Below, piece after piece: positions 6,533 to 7,955 of a stretch of DNA of 7,955 nucleotides. Below the pieces are notes generated by a model. That model was not told the DNA's origin and ran no database searches. It saw only the letters and a list, made by a program, of their open reading frames with translations. Origin of the DNA: Actinomycetota bacterium (GTDB lineage: Bacteria > Actinomycetota > Thermoleophilia > Solirubrobacterales > 70-9); NCBI GenBank assembly GCA_005884305.1, contig VAYL01000003.1, positions 17,700 to 25,654 on the forward strand. Reading direction: 5' to 3'. The translations under genes and the position numbers were made by a program. Each line of letters begins with the position of its first letter. The stretch's first letter is position 1.

Positions 6533-7864
6533 ATGAGGTCACTCAGCCGGGCGATCCGGTTCGCCGCCGTACTCGCCGCGTTCGCCGGGCTCCTGCTCGT
6601 CGCGCCGGGCGCAAACGCCCAGAGCTTCAACCAGAACCCGATCCTGTTCGTCCACGGCATCGAGGGCTCCGGCGCGCAGTTCGAGTCGCAGGCGATGCGC
6701 TTCACGAGCAACGGCTATCCCCATGCCTGGATCGACGAGGTCGACTACAACTCGACGCGCGCGGTCGCTGACAAGAGCGAGGTCGATCAGCAGATCGACG
6801 ACGCCATCGCGGCTCTGAAGCAGCGCACGGGCAGATCCCAGGTCGATGTCGTCGCGCACTCGCTCGGAACGTCGGTCATGTACGACTACCTGACGAACGG
6901 GCCCATGGCCGCCCAGCGCCGCGCGAACGTGGGCCACTACATCAACGTGGACGGCCAAAACCAGAACCCCGGCGTCCCCACGCTCGCGGTCTGGGCGGGC
7001 CGCGGGACTCCTGGACGGCACATGGACGGCGCGGAGAACGTCACGATCCCGAACCAGACGCACGTGCAGACGTGCACGTCGTCCCAGTCGTTCATCCAGT
7101 ACTACGAGTTCCTGACCGGCCAGAGGCCCGCGCACGACATCGTCCGCCAGAACGGGGCGATCCAGGTCGCGGGGAAGGCGCTCAACTTCCCGCAGAACTC
7201 GGGGCTCGCCGGCGCGACGGTCCAGATCTGGCCGCTCCACGCCGACGGCACGCGGATCACGGCGACGCCGGTCCACACGATCGCGATCACCGACGGCTCG
7301 ACCGGCGGCGGCGCGTGGGGGCCGGTCACGATCCAGTCTGGGCAGCGGTACGAGTTCACGGTCCTTCGCCCGGGCCTTCCGACGCTCCACATCTATTACG
7401 AGCCGTTCGTGCGAAGCGACTACACGCTGCGCCTGCTCGCGTCGCCCGCGGTGGAGACGTACGCCGGCTTCCGCCCGGGCAGCATGAGCGCGGTCAACAT
7501 CAGGTACAAGGAGTTCTGGGGTGACCAGCCCGGGCAGAACGACCGGCTGCTCGTCGACGGGCTCAACGTCTGCAACGCGACGCTCTGCCCGATCTCCAAG
7601 CAGGTGAACGCCTTCTTCGCATTCGACCGCAACCGCGACGGGCAGACGGACCTGAGCTCGCCTGACCCGGTGCTGGGCAGCCTGCCGTTCATCCAGGGCG
7701 GGGACGTCTTCGTCGCATCAAGCCCTGACGCGAGCGGCACCGCGACCTGGCAGCTCGACTCCCGTGGCGGCGGCCCGATCCGCACGCTGAAGGTGCCGAA
7801 CTGGGATTCGATGACCGACGGGGTCACGCTCCAGTGGAATGACTTCGAAAAGCTAACCTTCTAG
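6533..7864 (+). CDS. Secreted alpha/beta-hydrolase lipase/esterase with large C-terminal beta-domain
   Basis: This intact 443-residue secreted hydrolase probably cleaves ester bonds of lipids or related substrates outside the cell. Residues 1-29 form a signal peptide ending A-N-A, cleaved before Q30. FVHGIEGSG (39-47) is the oxyanion-hole H-G motif. VVAHSLGTS carries the nucleophile S110 in A-H-S-L-G, an Ala variant of G-x-S-x-G. H177 (NQTHVQTC) is the probable catalytic His; the acid could be D140 (after NV) or D165. From about residue 200 follows a beta-rich region without catalytic motifs. This arrangement, a lipase domain plus C-terminal beta-barrel, recalls the Archaeoglobus AFL lipase; I hold that family link at moderate confidence. 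A D-x-N-x-D-G-x-x-D motif at 365-373 looks like a calcium-binding loop. A second Cys pair, N-V-C-N-A-T-L-C, may form a disulfide. The gene is divergent from the sulfatase block and has its own promoter, so a shared role is only possible. Confidence 0.85.
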   Translation: MRSLSRAIRFAAVLAAFAGLLLVAPGANAQSFNQNPILFVHGIEGSGAQFESQAMRFTSNGYPHAWIDEVDYNSTRAVADKSEVDQQIDDAIAALKQRTGRSQVDVVAHSLGTSVMYDYLTNGPMAAQRRANVGHYINVDGQNQNPGVPTLAVWAGRGTPGRHMDGAENVTIPNQTHVQTCTSSQSFIQYYEFLTGQRPAHDIVRQNGAIQVAGKALNFPQNSGLAGATVQIWPLHADGTRITATPVHTIAITDGSTGGGAWGPVTIQSGQRYEFTVLRPGLPTLHIYYEPFVRSDYTLRLLASPAVETYAGFRPGSMSAVNIRYKEFWGDQPGQNDRLLVDGLNVCNATLCPISKQVNAFFAFDRNRDGQTDLSSPDPVLGSLPFIQGGDVFVASSPDASGTATWQLDSRGGGPIRTLKVPNWDSMTDGVTLQWNDFEKLTF

Positions 7865-7883
7865 CGGCCCTGGAAGCGGCCGC
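7864..7883. repeat. Inverted repeat right after the lipase stop codon
   Basis: The arms gcggcc (7864-7869) and ggccgc (7878-7883) are exact reverse complements with an 8-nt loop, starting at the last base of the lipase TAG. This is a plausible 3'-end hairpin, but it lacks a T-tract, so termination is uncertain. Confidence 0.35.
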
Positions 7884-7892
7884 CAGAGTTCG

Positions 7893-7914
7893 ATACACAA
7901 GTACCCTCGTGTAT
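7893..7914. repeat. Inverted repeat in the 3' intergenic stretch
   Basis: The arms atacac (7893-7898) and gtgtat (7909-7914) are exact reverse complements around a 10-nt loop. They lie in an unusually A+T-rich patch for this window. The near-repeats gtaccctcg (7901) and gtacctcgg (7919) also occur here. It could be a second 3' hairpin of the lipase transcript or an operator for a gene beyond the window. The rest of 7865-7955 shows no gene. Confidence 0.3.
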
Positions 7915-7955
7915 TAATGTACCTCGGGCAAGTGGGCTTTTCGCTCGAACTGACC

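Noticed and set aside
6539..7390. 283-residue minus-strand frame opposite the lipase
   Set aside because: It is an Arg/Asp/Val-rich shadow frame over a well-supported lipase with a promoter and Shine-Dalgarno, and has no recognisable motif.

Overview
The window is G+C-rich throughout, and all of its proteins carry a signal peptide or resemble actinobacterial enzymes. An actinobacterium is the best guess, possibly of the soil Thermoleophilia/Solirubrobacterales type. This is an inference from protein style and base composition; no rRNA or marker gene is present.

Layout. Bases 1-6397 hold a co-oriented minus-strand block, read from right to left: a small PAPS-type sulfotransferase (5580-6397, frame broken), then four tandem exported sulfatases: 3864-5480 (intact, 538 aa), 2275-3867 (intact, 530 aa, 4-nt overlap with the previous gene), 684-2244 (frame broken by a net 44-nt deletion) and 1-610 (N-terminal part only, cut by the window edge). 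A 132-bp divergent region with a good sigma70-type promoter separates this block from a plus-strand secreted lipase/esterase (6533-7864). The last 91 bases hold no gene, only two weak inverted repeats.

Biology. All four sulfatases have the Cys-type sulfatase signature C-C-P-S-R (formylglycine-dependent) and resemble the N-acetylglucosamine-6-sulfatase/Sulf branch of S1 sulfatases. They fall into two sequence subtypes, ordered A-B-B-A along the DNA. The B copies share a one-residue insertion in the second sulfatase signature. Two copies (684-2244 and 1-610) have clear lipoprotein signals; the other two look like Sec-exported or signal-anchored proteins. The array would remove sulfate from an extracellular substrate, perhaps a sulfated glycan. 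The leading sulfotransferase would catalyse the opposite reaction inside the cell, if it is functional. No formylglycine-generating enzyme, transporter or regulator lies in the window.

The most notable points are the pairing of a sulfotransferase with a sulfatase array, the two independent frame breaks in one operon (decay or assembly fault), the subtype-specific active-site insertion, and a conserved C-terminal cysteine pattern. I found no CRISPR array, insertion sequence, tRNA or rRNA.
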